Positions 32,111-45,667 are shown, counted from the first letter of the stretch. The stretch is DNA of 64,000 bases from Conus ventricosus (GCA_018398815.1 CM031604.1:49352539-49416538), one strand, 5' to 3'. The notes: generated by a model not told the origin, from the sequence alone. Made by a program: numbers and translations.

Positions 32111-33747
32111 TACCCTACTTGTTTATTGTTTATTTTTCAGTAAATATAATGTTAGGAACGGACCACGCCGACACTATCTGGATTGAGCAGACGATCACAC
32201 CTCATTTGTGGTGATCCTTCTGCTCTTCCGCTTGTCGACCTGTCTCATTGGGGAAGTGACGAATGGCTGCAGGAAGTGATAAATGGCGGATAGATGGACA
32301 TTAGAGGGGATAGCAACATCGGGTGCACATCAGTCGCAGTCGTCTGTCTACCTTCAAGTCGTCTATCTCTGAGCGCCGCTCTTCGGGTCGCGGTTGGGGT
32401 CGCCGTTTTGGAAAGAGGTGCGTTCCCACATAAAGTTTTCCCGAGGACGCCTGTTTATCGTGCGTCACGCAGCGAGCACCTCGCCTCCATCTTCTGTTGT
32501 ATCCCCCTCACACAGGCAGGTAAGTCATCAAGCAATGTGTACCTAACTGGTGTTGTTTTGCTCTGTGGTGTGTGTGTGTGTGTTTAGGGGAGGAGAGGTT
32601 CAGATCACCTTTCCCCCCCCCCCCCCCCCCCCACGGCAATTCCATACACCCTTCCCTCTCCCACCCCCTGCACTTTCCTTTTGCTCACGAATTGGATCGG
32701 TTTTCAGAGAAGTCCTGTTTTGGAACTCCTCCCCCCCCCCCCCCCCCCCCCCCCCTCCTTTAATCCTCAACTATCTTGGTTTTCTGTGCAAAAGATTCTC
32801 AGGATGATTAAAGAACAATCTTTTCCATGAAAAGAAAGAGGTGAAGTGGGGGCTGTGAAACGGGATTTTACGCTTGAGGCGAGATTTTTACTGTCGTTGA
32901 TTCTGCAAAAATAACTGACTGAAGTGCTCCTTTGGTATTGTTCGAGCATAAACATATTGATTACAGATGCTCTGACTATACTTTTGGAATTTTCACCAAA
33001 TGATGACCCTTGTGCTCGAGACACTTCAAGTGTTCACACGTTGGAAAGTTCGTTTGATATATTTACGCACCTGCACATTCATGTACACGTACTCTACTTT
33101 ATCAGGTAAGTCCAGACATTAGCTTGGAGGTCTTGTCAGGATTCTTGCCGAGCCTCCTGAAGAAACAACCACTAGCTCATATCCTGGTCCCAGTCTGTGT
33201 CTGTCACTCTATCAGACAGAGTTCAGTAGTAGTATTGTGACGGTCCTATGCCGTCCTTCTATGCCGCCATAACCGTCAACGGCTGTTCTGTGGCAGCGCT
33301 GAGGCAAGACTGTCTCCTGAGAATTGAGGCCCTAGCACTGGTCAGTCACTGGCACCCTGACGACGTAGCTCCTGAACTAGCTACAAGTTAGAGACCCCTC
33401 ATCTTCGAGCCCGCGCAAGGTGCACTTCCGCCGAGCTCCCATGTATGCACAGTATCCGTGCGTCAATACTCTACTATTCAAGTTTAGTGACTTAGCAGAT
33501 CCGATCCACTTGCTTTTTTTCTTCTTTTTCTTTAATTATATTGCCATGCTTATTGATATTTTACGACTGGAAGTTAACCAGGTCTTACATGCGGTATACT
33601 TCTCCAATATCAAGTACTGTCCTTATACAACAGAAGCTTTTGTGTGTGATGAAGGAACGGAAATGTTTCTACGGTGCGCTGCTTTTGTATAACGATAAGC
33701 AAAATCTAACCCCATTCTTTCTGCATTAATGCTGTAGGTTGTCAGGG

Positions 33748-33792
<45 letters not shown>

Positions 33793-34613
33793 GTGTGTGT
33801 GTGTGTGTGACAGACAGACAGAGACAGATAGACAGACAGACAGAGAAGTCGGAAATTCCATCGTTCATGTGTTCGTTTTTTCGTGGTACTTATTCCTCAG
33901 TATAATGCCGACGAATCTGCTGGGTAGCAAAAACACTGTTTTTTCGTTGTTGATGTACTGGTCGATGAGGATGATGAAGATGATGAGATGGAGTTCCAGT
34001 CTGGTCTGAGACTACATGACGTGGCTGTACTCCACGCTTCCTTGCAACATTCCAGCACCAATCAGGCCCGACAGATACAGCCATCTGCAGTGTCGGCCAG
34101 GAAACTACGAGCGAGTGAATCTTCCCAACTGAGCCCAGAGCAAACTCAGCTCGGGGTAAGAGCCAATCCCACAAATAGAAATGGCTCTGATGGGAATCGA
34201 ACCACGACCTCCCAGTCTGGAATCCTCGACACTGATCACTGAGCTACGGCGGATGATGGTGGGCTGAAACCTAGTATCGAGTGCCGATGAAGGAGAAAGA
34301 GAGAACTGGAACTCATTTCAGAAATTGTCAATGGAGCTACTGGGAATCTAAATGTTTTTCATCCTTCTGTACTGGATTCCTGCTGCTGGTTCCGAGGAAT
34401 CGGGGGGGGGGGGGGGGGGGGGCGTTGTAGGACTGTGGGTGGGACTTGGCGGGCGCTGTGTGTCTCAGGAGTGGAGCTGGGGAGGTGCTAAATGCTGATG
34501 GATGTGGGGTCGTGAACGAGGCTGCAGATGGCAGCGAGTCTACCGTTCTCCTTAGGGCAAGGGTGGGCCAGTTTAGACCCAGAAGCATCTGTTTTACTGT
34601 ATCAGGGTACAGG

Positions 34614-34614
<1 letters not shown>
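32111..34614. other. Non-coding stretch with a possible 5' splice site and a SINE
   Basis: A GC-richer block ends at CACAGGCAG followed by GTAAGT at 32520-32525, a perfect splice donor; the block could be a non-coding first exon. Another CAG|GTAAGT is near 33106. C runs lie at about 32612-32632 and 32730-32754, GT and GACA repeats at 33750-33843. No reading frame is supported. Confidence 0.45.
34180..34252 (-). repeat. tRNA-derived SINE head
   Basis: The minus strand begins with a TAGCTCAGTGATCAG A box and reaches the B box GGTTCGATTCC at 34203-34193. The spacing suits an internal polymerase III promoter. A unique body continues toward 34000. Lack of a matching acceptor stem argues for a SINE and against a working tRNA. 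Confidence 0.6.

Positions 34615-34678
<64 letters not shown>
34615..34678. repeat. Poly(G) run of 64
   Basis: An uninterrupted G tract that marks the left edge of a block of distorted sequence. Its true length is doubtful. Confidence 0.85.
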
Positions 34679-34679
<1 letters not shown>

Positions 34680-37600
34680 GGGGAGAGCGGGGAGAATAAA
34701 AGGGGGGGGAATTTAAACATAATTTGATTTTTCGATTCCGGGTGTGGCACGCAGCAGTTGTTTCGCGTCTCCTGGTGTTGGCCGTTTTGACAGCCCCTAA
34801 GGCAAAAGGGACTCCCGGGAAAGGGATTAAGGGCCGCCCCTTTACTCCGGGAAAAATTTCCCCCCCCGTTGCTTTTCTTCCAAAGTTGGGATCGTGTAAA
34901 AAGCAGTTTCCCCCGGGGCCCTCGCCCCCGTGAAATCCCAAAGGGGATGATTTTCCCGACTTGTACCCGGGGTTTTTGAGCCAAAAAGTCCCCTGTTGCC
35001 CGCAGTTTTCCCAAACTCAAAAAAAAACGTCTGTGAGTGTAAATTTGCTTTATCTCCCCCTGTCATGAAAAGCCCCCCCCCTGAAGTGTTGGGGTTGTTC
35101 CCTGTTTAAAGTCGGTGTTGGCATATAATATGCTTGACTTCCCCTTTATTCGATTTAACGGCAAAAGGTCCTTTTTAGGGCCCGGGTCCTCGTTCGGGGG
35201 AAAGTTTGGGCGGGGAAAAAAAAGATGGGGAAAAAGGAAAAACACCCGCAGGGATGTTTTTGGAGCTAAGGGAGGGATTTTAAAATGGGTTAATTTTGAC
35301 ACCCGATAAGAGAAGGGGGTGGGGGAGGGGGAATCCCTTTCCCCTTTGTGCTCCCGGGTTTAAATTTTCAGAATGTTTCCCCCACAGTGCCCCGGGGGAC
35401 TACCCTTTTTGGTTTTTAACAAGGGTGAAGGACAATTGAGAGATAAAGAAAATATGTCATCCATGTAAATGGTAACGAGTATTTTAACTGATTGGAAAAA
35501 AAACGATTTTTAAGGTCTTTTGAATGGTGCAGTGGGAAACTTTGTTTTAAAAGGGGGCTTTTTCTTGCCTGGTGAAGTTGTTTATACATTTTAAATTAAA
35601 GGGTTGCCTTGGCGTGATGAAGTTCCCGTAAGTGTCGGCGCTTTTCCGGGGCCCTTTTGCTCGCGGCATTTTGTTTGAAGTCCCCCAGCAGGTCACTGAC
35701 ACGTCGTTTTTTTTATTTCCCCTGTTTTTGGACTTGGGTTTTTTGTTCGAAGTTTTTAGGAAAATGACCTTTTTCTCTCAAGAATAAAACATGAAACGGG
35801 GCAAAAAGTCATCTCTGTTTTAAACATGGGGGGGGGGGGGGGGGGGGGGGGGGGTACATCATGCCCCGGGGTACGACTTGGGTTTTTCGTGTTTCCCCCT
35901 TTTTCTGCTTTTTTCCCTTTAAGAAAACCAAAGGGGATACTGAATGGCCCAAAATTTTTTTTTTATTCATTTGGAAGTTTTAGATGCCATCCCCTTTATT
36001 GTCTGTGTTCTCGTTCCCCCCTTTGCATCCTTGCCGTCCCAAATACGGCACTCAAAAAAATCTGTCTAACCAGCCCCGTAGCCAGGGCCATGACTCCCGC
36101 CGACCTTGACCACCTGTGTCCACGTCGGCGCCTGGGGGAATAAACCCAGTGGAAAGGGGTTTGGTTTTGGGGCATTCACAAAATTTAAGTCTTCCAAAAC
36201 CTCAGGTGATTTGGGGGAAAGCCCTCCCATGGCGACTGGAAAGGGGGGGGGACCTACATGCCCGTAATGCACAAGAACGCGGCATCAGGTTTAAAACGGG
36301 CCCGAAAAAATGTTTGTTTTTTATGTTCAGCGCGGTGAGGGTTTAACTCGCAACCCTCTGATAGTGAACTCGCGTTTTTAAAACCCCTGAGCTACCAGGT
36401 AGTTATTTAAGGCCAACAAAATTTTTCCGGGTTTTTTGATTTTTGCCGTTCCCCTTTAATTTTTTTTCATTTAGTCCCAACCCTTTTTGTTTGGGAAGGA
36501 CTGGGGAAAGGCCACTAAAATTCAATACAAACCTTTTGGGGCGGTTTTTCAACAATTTTTATGCAGTTTGTGACGAAAGGATGGGGGGGGGACATTGTGG
36601 GAGATTCGGTTTTGCATGGTGCGTTTCATGAAGAGGAAAAAGAAAACCGACCCAAAAACCAAATCTCCCACCCCGGGTCCCCCACCCATTCCCCTTTCCT
36701 CCCTCTCCCTTTTCCCTTTTTTCTTTTGTCCCTTTCCCCCCCCCCCCCCCTTTCCCCCCCACCCCCCTACCCTAAACCTCAGTTAAAAACAAAAGGGGGG
36801 GGGGGGGGGGAAGCAAAAGCCCCTTGGAAATGAAGCCCCTGCGGCGACTTGGCCCTAATACAGAAGAGAGAGTTTCCTTTCAGTTTAAACAAAGAGATGT
36901 CATGCGTTTCGGACTTGTCCGTTTGACGTTTCATAAAATCCACAAGTTTAGAGGGCACATTCGCCTGATTTGAAAATGTGGAAAAATTTTAAAGAATGAC
37001 TAAGGTTTAAAAGGGAAATTTTGAAGGGGTTATGGCTACAACTCAGCAGATGTCTGGGCCTCGCATTAGCCCAACGTGCTAGTCAGACTTTGGGGTTTCC
37101 CACTAAATTTGGCTGTGCCATTATTGTCATTTATATACGTGTGTGGTGAGCGTTTTGGGGTTGCGTGGGGGGTGGGCACGGGGCCCCAAAATTTTGTGTG
37201 CCAGGGTAAAGCGGTGGGCCGGGGGCGTTTTTTGTGTTGCATGCGAGCGTGTGTGTGTGTGTGTATCGGCCCCCGCGCGTGTGTGTGTATGTGTGTGTGT
37301 GAGAGTTTCTGTGAAAAGCGTTTTTGTGTAAATTTTGTGGCTTGTGTGTGGGGCCCTCCCCTTCGCGCCGTGTTTTTGGTGGGGGGGTAAGTTTTACTAT
37401 GTATGTGGATGTATGTGTGCCTGTTTAAAGGGCTACCCCGTATTTGTTTTTTGGGTTTTTGGGGCGGGTGTATGGTTTTTTTGTGAGCATGTGGCGCCCT
37501 CTTGGTGCAAGTTTGTGGTGTTTTGCGCAAATTGTGTTTGTATGGGTTTTGTTTTTATGTGCGCGCGGGACAGTTTTTGCTTTTTAGCGGGGAGACCCCA

Positions 37601-38500
37601 CACCGCGGGGCGCGTGGTTTTTCGGGGTGTGTGTGCACACGCGCGCGCTTTTTTTTTTTTTATTTTGGGGAAGAAAGTTGAGGGAAAGGGAAACAATTAG
37701 AAGATAATAACAAGAAAACAAGGGTGCAAAGCATTTTAAACGTACTCCCAGTTTATCCTGAATTTCGCGGGGGAGGGTATTCCATAAAGAGGAAAAATCG
37801 TTTTTGGGCTCGGGTAAACCCTTAGTAAAGGGTTTTTTCTGGTAAACCAAACGGTTTCGTCTGTGCCTAAAATGAAAATACTTACAAAAAATTTTTTTTT
37901 TTAGAAAAATCGGCCAAAAACTTTTGGAAATTTTTCCCTAAAGAAAAAAAACCATTATGGGCCCTTTTGAGTAAGGCTCTAACGGGGTAAACTTGAAATC
38001 GGGCAATTTATCCGTGACCCCAAAAGAAATATCAACCCAAAAATTTTTTGGGAAAAATCGGCCAAGTACTTTTTGAGATATTCCCTAAAGAAAGGAAAAA
38101 AACCCTTACAGGCCGTTACAGCCCTTTGAAAGGCTTTTACGGTAAAAATAAAAAAATGGGCATATTTCCCTAACCCATAATGAAAAACCCGCCCAAATTT
38201 TTACAAAGATCGGCCAAGTACTTTTTTGGTTTTTCCATAAAGAAAAAAAAGGGGGTTCGGGCCCTTACAGCCTTAGCAACGGCTTTTAAGGAAACTAAAA
38301 ACCTTTGGGCACATCCCTAACCCATAGGAAAATACCCGCTAAAAATTTTACAAAAAATCGGCCAAAAACTTTTTGATTTTAAAACCCTTAAAAAAGGAAA
38401 AAAAAAAAAAAAAAAAAGTTACAGGCCTTTAAAAGCCGTTTTAAAAGCCCTTTTTCGGGTTTTAAAATAAAACACCAAGGGATCCTCCCTTTTCCATTTA
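34679..38500. other. Low-quality consensus block 1
   Basis: Homopolymers of 3-6 bases are abnormally common in all four bases, simple words look doubled, and G runs recur (35826-35853, about 36795-36810). From 37865 onward a 146 bp satellite can be followed whose copies are clean to the right of about 38550 and progressively distorted to the left. I do not trust any reading frame here. A weak tRNA-like head is visible at 36332-36397 (minus). Confidence 0.7.
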
Positions 38501-39680
38501 AAGGGAACCTCCCGCCCCAATTTTAAAAAAGATTTGGCCAAGTACTTTCTGAGATATTCCATGAAGAAGAAAGGCGTTACAGGCCGTTACAGCCGTTAGT
38601 AACAGAATAACGGTAAACTAAAAACATTGGACATTATTTGTGACCCATAATGAACATACCTACAAATTTTCAGAAAGATCGGCCAAGTGCTTTCTGAAAT
38701 ATTCTATAAAGAAGAAAACCGTTACAGGCCGTTACAGCCGTTAGTAACGGCTATAACGGGGTAAACTAAAACATCGGGCATCATTCGCGACCATAATGAA
38801 CATCCCTGCTAATTTTCACAAAGATCAGCCAAGTACTTTCTGAGATATTCCATAAAGAAGAAAAGCGTTACAGGCCGTTACAGCCGTAAGTAACGGCTGT
38901 AACGGTAACCTAAAACATCGCACATCATCCGTGACCTATGATGAACATACCTACAAATTTTCAGAAAGATCGGCCAAGTGCTTTCTGAGGTATTCTATAA
39001 AGAAGAAAAAGCTATAACGGCTATAACGGTAAACTAAAACATCAGGCATTATTCTTGACCATAATGAACATACCTACAAATTTTCTGAAAGATCGGCCTT
39101 GTACTTTTTGAGATATTCTTTTAAAGAAGAAAAACCGTTACAGGATTTTTCAGCCGTTAGTAACGGCTATAACGGGGTAAACTAAAACATCGGGCATCAT
39201 CCGAGACCCATAATGAACATACCTGCTAAATTTCACAAAGATCGGCCAAGTACTTTCTGAGTTATTCCATAAAGAAGAAAAAGCGTTACGGGACCGTTAC
39301 AGCGTTAGTAACGGCTGTAACGGTAAACTAAAACATCGGGCATCATCTGTGACTCATAATGAACATACCTGCAAATTTTCAGGAAGATCGGTCAAGTACT
39401 TTTTAATATATTCTAAAAAGAAGAAAAACCGTTACAGGCTGTTACAGCCGTTAGTGACGGCTGTAACGGGGTAAACTAAAACATCGGGCATTACCCGTGA
39501 CCATAATGAACATACCTGCTAATTTTCACAAAGATCGGCCTGGTACTTTCGGAGATATTCCATAAAGAAGAAAAAGCGTTACAGCCGTTAGTAACGGGTT
39601 GTAACGGTAAACTAAAACATCGGGCATCATCTTTGACCCATAATGAACATACCTACAAATTTTCAGAAAGATCGACCCAG
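37865..39680. repeat. 146 bp satellite with internal hairpin, about 12 copies
   Basis: ATAATGAACATACCT recurs at about 38647, 38793, 38939, 39060, 39211, 39357, 39503 and 39640: mostly 146-150 bp spacing with one shortened unit. Each unit has AAGATCGGCCAAGTACTTTC, TATTCCATAAAGAAGAAAA and a palindrome in which CCGTTACAGCCGTTA pairs with TAACGGCTGTAACGG around a single base. Copies left of 38500 are recognisable but garbled. Confidence 0.92.
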
Positions 39681-41084
39681 TAGTTTAGTCTGGAGCGAGT
39701 GGAACACATTTTGACCACGGATGCACAGCACACACACTCACACACACACACACACACACACACAGAATTTCTTTGTTCCATTCTAAAGTACTCCTGTTCT
39801 TTAAGAAACTGGGAGTACAAAAGAGAACATGATAGAGTTAACAGTGGTATTCCCATATGTAAGTCTTTAGTGTTAAACTGGTAATAGGACATTTTTTTTC
39901 GTCAGAACTGTATCTTTTAAATGACTGAATTAAATACACAAATGTGGATTACATTTTTTTTAGCTGCAAAATGCATAAAATAGACCCGTCTTAGAGCAGC
40001 TATGGAGAGCGACATTAAAAAAAAAGAAAAAGAAATCATCTTAGTTAGGAATTTGTTAACTCTTGTGTGTGTGTGTGTGTGTGTGTGTTTGTGCCACCTC
40101 AGTGGCAATGCACCCACGCCACTCAGTCCACAGCCACAGCCCGGTCAGTTCCGCCGCAGCCCCGGCACCGGCAATCCACAGGGAGCAGTCAATATCAAGT
40201 TGTCAGGAAACGCCCACTGGAGGAAACACTCACTGCTGCCGAGCCACTTCGGTGGTGTTCAGTGGCGCCTGTTCTAATTCAGCATACGCAGCACACCACC
40301 TATTAAGCCCCCCTTCCCCCCCCCCCCCCCCCCCCACCCCCCCCCCCCACCCCCCCTTACTGACGACAATAATGGCTTATTCGCGGAGCCGGCATGAGTG
40401 AGCTCTCCCTTCGGAGGGCGCCATCACGTCCGCCCAACGACAGCCCCATGAATTTGCCGATACCAGTGACCCCGACGGAATTCAACCAAGCAATACAGAA
40501 CATCCAAACGAGGTCATCATGAGAGCAGGGCATGAAGGGCCACAGAATTTGAGACTTTTTGCTGATCGATGAGAATGAAATGAAAATAAAATTAACTAGA
40601 TTTTGTCTTGCCATAAAGAAGTGGGCCATGATGGAAAATATAAGGGAATATTTGGGGTCCGTTCACGGCTGACATTTTGACTGGGTGATCCCGATAAAAA
40701 AAAATGTTGTTGACATGGCGGGCTGCATTTTTAACCCTCCACCCCCCACACTCCGCGCACCCCGCTCCCCCTACCCTACCTAACCCCACCCCTACCCACC
40801 AAAAAGTCCCCGTTTTTACTTGAACACTGATATCTAGATCAGACGGTAGGCCCTACTGGTGTATTGATTATTTTCAATTGCTCTTCGTTATCTTTTCTCT
40901 GTCAGTTCTCATGTAGGCTACGTTTGTGTGTGTGCGTGTGTGTGTGTGCGTGTGGTGTGTGTGTGTGTGTGTGTGGATGCGTGTTGGGTATGTGTCCTTG
41001 CTGGTGTGTGACAGAGAGACCCCCTGGACAGTGGTCGTTTCAGTATTTCGATCATGAGGCCGCTAAATTCTCCACGCCTCCCCC

Positions 41085-41124
<40 letters not shown>

Positions 41125-41174
41125 CCCTTGCCCTCTACCCACCCTCTCTTCTCTCTCTCTCTCTCTCTCTGCGG

Positions 41175-41221
<47 letters not shown>

Positions 41222-42398
41222 CTCTCTCTTTGCGCCTGTTTTGTTGGCTTCAGTTGTTTTGTTTGTCACACTGAGTGCTCGAGCACGTGCTTGTGGTTGA
41301 TGCCTGTGCACGTGTACGTGTGTCTTTATGAAAAGAAAAAAGAAAAGCGAAAACTGAACCTTCGTCAACATGATGACTGATGAAATAGCTATTACCGACA
41401 CGGAGCGCGTCCACTTTCCTCCGTCCCACCCTCCCTCCCCATCGTAAAAGGGCGACAATCAAAAACATGGCCTCCCAGACTAAGCAAAACGGCAGAATAA
41501 TAATCATCCTCATCACAAAACCACTCCTCGAAGCAAGAAGTGGTCTCCCCCTCTAAGTTGCTCAACCTGCGACAATTGACGGGGGTGCAAGCCCTTACCA
41601 TAGCGCGTGTACACTTCGCCACTGAAAGAGCTCCCTCTCCAAGATCTGTTCCACATCGCTCGCTACCCTTATCTCCAAGACGAGGGCGATGAGAATGATG
41701 ATCGCCTTGCTTGAAATTATCCGACAAGAAAAACAACCAAAAAGAAAGAAGGGGGAAAAAACGAAACAAAAAAGACACGTAGGCTTCACCGGCAATGACA
41801 GGGAACAGTTGGCGCAGTCACGTCGCTGACAGCTGCTTTGTAGGACAAGGAGACTCCACTTTCTTGACAAGACAGAACCAGCATCTTGCGAACGACGTAG
41901 ATGAAAAACTTGTGTGTGCCCGCCGGTTGTCTTGGAGTTCCTTTGTCTGTCTGAGGAGGCGGAGTTCCTTTGTCTGTCTGCTTAGGGAGCTAGCACTTGC
42001 TCCCTTATCAGAGACAGGGAAAATGCGATTACCATCGGAAGAGAAGCCGGCCAAGAACCTTCCCCCATGCCATTGACATGGAAGATAAGTGTAAGTGTGC
42101 GCGTTATCCACTGTGTGATGATATCAACGCCCTGTGCATCACCACCCCACCCCCACCCACCGCCCGTCCCTCCTACTCTTCCAGCTCCTTTCCCCTGTAC
42201 GTCCCTGCCCCGCCCTCTCCACGACTCGTACTCTTTTCCATGTCCACACCCTCTCCACGACACAAACTCTTTTCCATGTCTGGCATAATGAAAGTGAGCT
42301 GCGGGGAATGGTGAACATGTGGCAACGATTTCAAAGACCAGAGAAAAGCCGCAAGACATGACGGCGGAAAAGCGAGGACTGGTGCCAACATGACACGA

Positions 42399-42432
<34 letters not shown>

Positions 42433-42546
42433 ATCGCTCTCGGCCAAGTGCATCAACTACTCGGTGCAGCTCTTTGTGTTAATTATTTCGTGGTGGAAAA
42501 AAAGGAGAGGACGGGCACGCGCAATATTCAACACTCATGAAACAGT

Positions 42547-42601
<55 letters not shown>

Positions 42602-42951
42602 GTGTTCCTTGTTTACGTTTTCGCGTAAACAACACCCGGAGATTTCCCACCACTGTTGAACAAACCAGCACAGGAGTAGTGAAGTAAGCGGCAGGGGGAA
42701 GAACTGGTTCACAATGGCAGACATTAGGGGCCCTTTAGTTCAGTCGTACCAATACATTTCCATGACTTGTTTACACTACATTTCGCTGAACTGGTGTACA
42801 TTACATTTCGCTGATCTGGTTTACAATACATTCACTGACTGGCTTGTTGTTTTGTTTTCTACGTCGTTTCTTCAACAACAAGGTTGGACACATTTCGAAA
42901 TTTAAGGAATTATCTTACCTGTGTCCACCAATATGCAACGACAAAAAGGTT

Positions 42952-43003
42952 ACAAGACAAAACTCGACGGCGTTTCGAACCTCGTAGGTCTTTTTCAGGC
43001 AAG
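42952..43003 (-). repeat. Dispersed CTGAAGAAG-stem-CGAAA motif, copy 2
   Basis: The minus strand reads TTGCCTGAAAAAGACCT, then AGGTTCGAAACGCCGTCGAG and TTTTGTCTTGT, matching 9709-9760 with few changes. The stem GACCT/AGGT is kept. Confidence 0.6.
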
Positions 43004-43906
43004 GTAAAATCAACGAAAACGAGGAACAGCATTCACCTTATACTACTACCACATTCGGAGCAAGATTAGGCGTTGACTATGACCTGCAGTCACCTCAGTT
43101 TGAAACCAAATGTTTTGATTTTTGTTCTCTTCTAAGTGCCACGCCGATCTCCAATTAATAACTGGCATTGTTTTTTCTACAGATCAGCGTGGCAGAATAT
43201 TCTGAACCGGAAAGTAAGCCCGTTAGATGTAGCTCTGTTGAACTTGTGAATTGTTCAACATTAGGGAACGTGGAACGGACGAAGTTACACCCTCTTCGTC
43301 TGGCATCGGAAAGAGTATGTTATACATGTTGATAGATGGCCAGAAGCTAGATTGTGGCCTGTTCAAGTTCGCTTTGGCAAGTGGCCTATCGCCGGGAAGT
43401 CAAGTAGCAATACATGGGGGAAAATGAAGGGTAGCAAGAGTGAGCGTGTAAGTGAATACAGTTGTCACGGCCTTTGTACTTTGTAGGTGAAGGTTTTGGG
43501 CCACCGGTGTCTCAAGGTTCAAGGTTAAGATGGGTCCTGAAGCTGTGTATAAGTAAAATAAAAAAAAAGAGAAAGCCCCCCCCCACCCCCACCCGAACAA
43601 TGTTTTGCCTAAAACTTTTTTGTGTTTTGTTCATAGAATGATTTGGCCAAAAAAAAAAAAAAGCTGCTGAAAAAAACTAATACACAAAACAAAAATTTTA
43701 AAAAAAGTGGTGTGCATAGTGAAAAGTGTTTTTTCCTTTCAGCGGGGACCGCCACTTCTGGGAGTTCACTCGTGTTGGACGTGATAACCGTTTTTGTTCT
43801 CTTGGGCTTGTGCTCGATTTTCGCTCCTGAATTACGTCTCATCTGTTAAACCCCAGCCATCGCAGATGGTTGGACTACTTTTATCGAAACAAGTCACACC
43901 TCACTT

Positions 43907-44000
43907 GCTAGCGCAACGTTTAGAGCGGCGGCTTTACAGTCGGACGTAGCCAGTTCGAATGCCGCTAGCCTCCAACCATGAAAAGGGCCATTTTCGTCGC
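43907..44000 (+). repeat. tRNA-derived SINE head
   Basis: TAGCGCAACGTTTAGAG and AGTTCGAATGCC (43952-43963) are spaced as A and B boxes. A non-tRNA body follows. The element is cut short or merges into C-rich sequence before the LTR element at 44225. Confidence 0.5.
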
Positions 44001-44224
44001 CCATTGTCATTTAGGAGACATCAGCTGACTGATTCCCTCCCCTTCCCCCTTCAGCCCCCCCCCCCCCCCCCCCCCTCCCTCCCACATTCCCCTCCCGTTC
44101 TTCAGGTGTCTATGGTTTCCACCGTTCTCCAGTATCACTTGGGGGAGGTAGGTGGTGGCGTGTTTTTAACCCATATGTTCCACTTGAGGTCAATGAATTT
44201 TCGGCAAAGCACTGTGCTTGTAAG

Positions 44225-45667
44225 TGTCAACCTCGTGGGGGGGTATGTCAGTGGAGGAAGGAAACTAGCGAACCCAGCCCCCAACCACACTCACAGCTTG
44301 CCAATACAATCTCATGCATATTATCATGCATTCTGTCTCAAATCAAATCACTAGTAAAGTCTTATAACTTTACTTAAAAATGGATCATAGAAATCATCAA
44401 TGCGCATGGAATCAAACAAATAAAAAATTCTTCTTCCTTGAACTTCCAAAACCTTTCTATCTTATTCATAATAACTAAACCGGTTATTATTAGATTTTCT
44501 ACTATACCTGGCCAGGTGATACTTAAAACTTATTTACAATCACTGTCTTTGCCTTTTCTTCTTTTTTTTCTTGTTCACTGTCACTTTCACAAATACACCT
44601 GTCACGACCACAACCTGCGGGCAATGGTCAGGTTAGACTGTGTCACTGGTCAGGTTGGAACTGCTGGCACTGGTTCAGGTTTGGATGCTGGCACTGCGTC
44701 AGGTTAGACTTGCTGGCATGGTCAGTGTTAATGGCGTTGGCCCTGGTATGAGTGTCGTACCCCGGTCAAGATTGAACAGTGACTTCCTGACATACCCCCC
44801 GATTGTTCTACTTCTTTCTTCCTGCATTATACGCATTGCACTCTCTCTCTCTCTATTCTGGTTGCTCTATCAATGGACATGGTTGCTTTTCTTTTCTTTT
44901 TCTTTATCTTTTTTTTTTAGTTCTATTCATCAGTTAGCAACTCTCCTCTCTCCTTCATCCTCTCCTAGTCCTTTCCTATGCAGACTATATTCTTGTTGCT
45001 AATGCTTCAAATCGGTTCACTTCATCCTCCATCTCTCTGCTTTCTCTCGTCAGAGACTACTCCAAGAACCTCTCCCTCCCTCTCTGGTTCTTCTTCCCTT
45101 CTCTCCTCTTGTTCTCACTCTCCTCTCATTTATTAGCACTCATACTAAGGGTCATAGGGTGAGTACCATTGGTCAGTATTTTTTCCCGCCTTATACTGAG
45201 GGTTTCCTCCCCTCTCATTCCATGGACGTTCAAATCGGTCAAAGTCACTTATTATTGGCCTTGCTCTCATGTGGGGGTCAATGGGTCATTTTAATTAATT
45301 TAGCTTGATTTTACCCCCACCACACATATACCTTCACCTTCTACTTCATAAACGGACGACGTTGGCTTAACTGGGGGCCGATGGGTCGCAATTTGGCTAG
45401 ATCAGTCTGACCCAGGCGAGAGACCCATCTGGACAGACTCTCGGGTGGACGTCGGTCCAGCTTACTTAGTCTGTCTGCTGGGGACAGTGCTGTACTCCCG
45501 TGTGACTAAAATAAAGAAATAGACTATTTCGCAGTGCCTAATTTGCCGACGCAACACCGAAGTCGTCTGCCTGGAGACCAGTATGTTTGGGTTTGGGACT
45601 TTTGTCCGTTTGATCTGGCTGGCGATATGGACACGTTATTCGGTTTTTCTATTTTTTTGTCGTGACA
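44225..45667 (-). repeat. Left LTR of element 2 (3' LTR on the coding strand)
   Basis: Begins TGTCAACCTCG and ends GTCGTGACA. Includes short GGTCAGGTTAGACTGCTGGC-type tandem repeats (about 44625-44720) and CT-rich stretches, all mirrored in the right LTR. A purine tract GGGGGAAAT on the minus strand lies just inside at 45668-45676. Confidence 0.9.

Larger units (their letters stand above)
39681..44219. other. Non-coding stretch with microsatellites and weak exon candidates
   Basis: Holds CA/GT repeats (39731-39762, 40062-40088, 42551-42601), CT repeats (41150-41216, 42403-42430), C runs (40317-40335, 41087-41123, 44057-44075), a 27 bp duplication at about 41938-41990 and four ~28 bp repeats with ACATTTCGCTGA at 42750-42840. 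A possible exon after the acceptor CACCTCAG at 40102 is open in all three frames and cannot be assigned. Confidence 0.5.

Noticed and set aside
34180..34252. Functional tRNA gene on the minus strand
   Set aside because: A and B boxes are present but no matching acceptor and anticodon stems can be built; a SINE head fits better.
34337..35020. Proline-rich minus-strand frame of 227 residues
   Set aside because: Its core is the complement of a 64-base G run, inside low-quality sequence.
40102..40306. Possible exon after a CACCTCAG acceptor
   Set aside because: Open in all three frames because of base composition, no donor or stop that singles out one frame, no domain.
41595..41870. Minus-strand frame with a hydrophobic Phe/Leu stretch like a signal or membrane segment
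   Set aside because: Composition follows A-rich plus-strand sequence; no domain or splice support.
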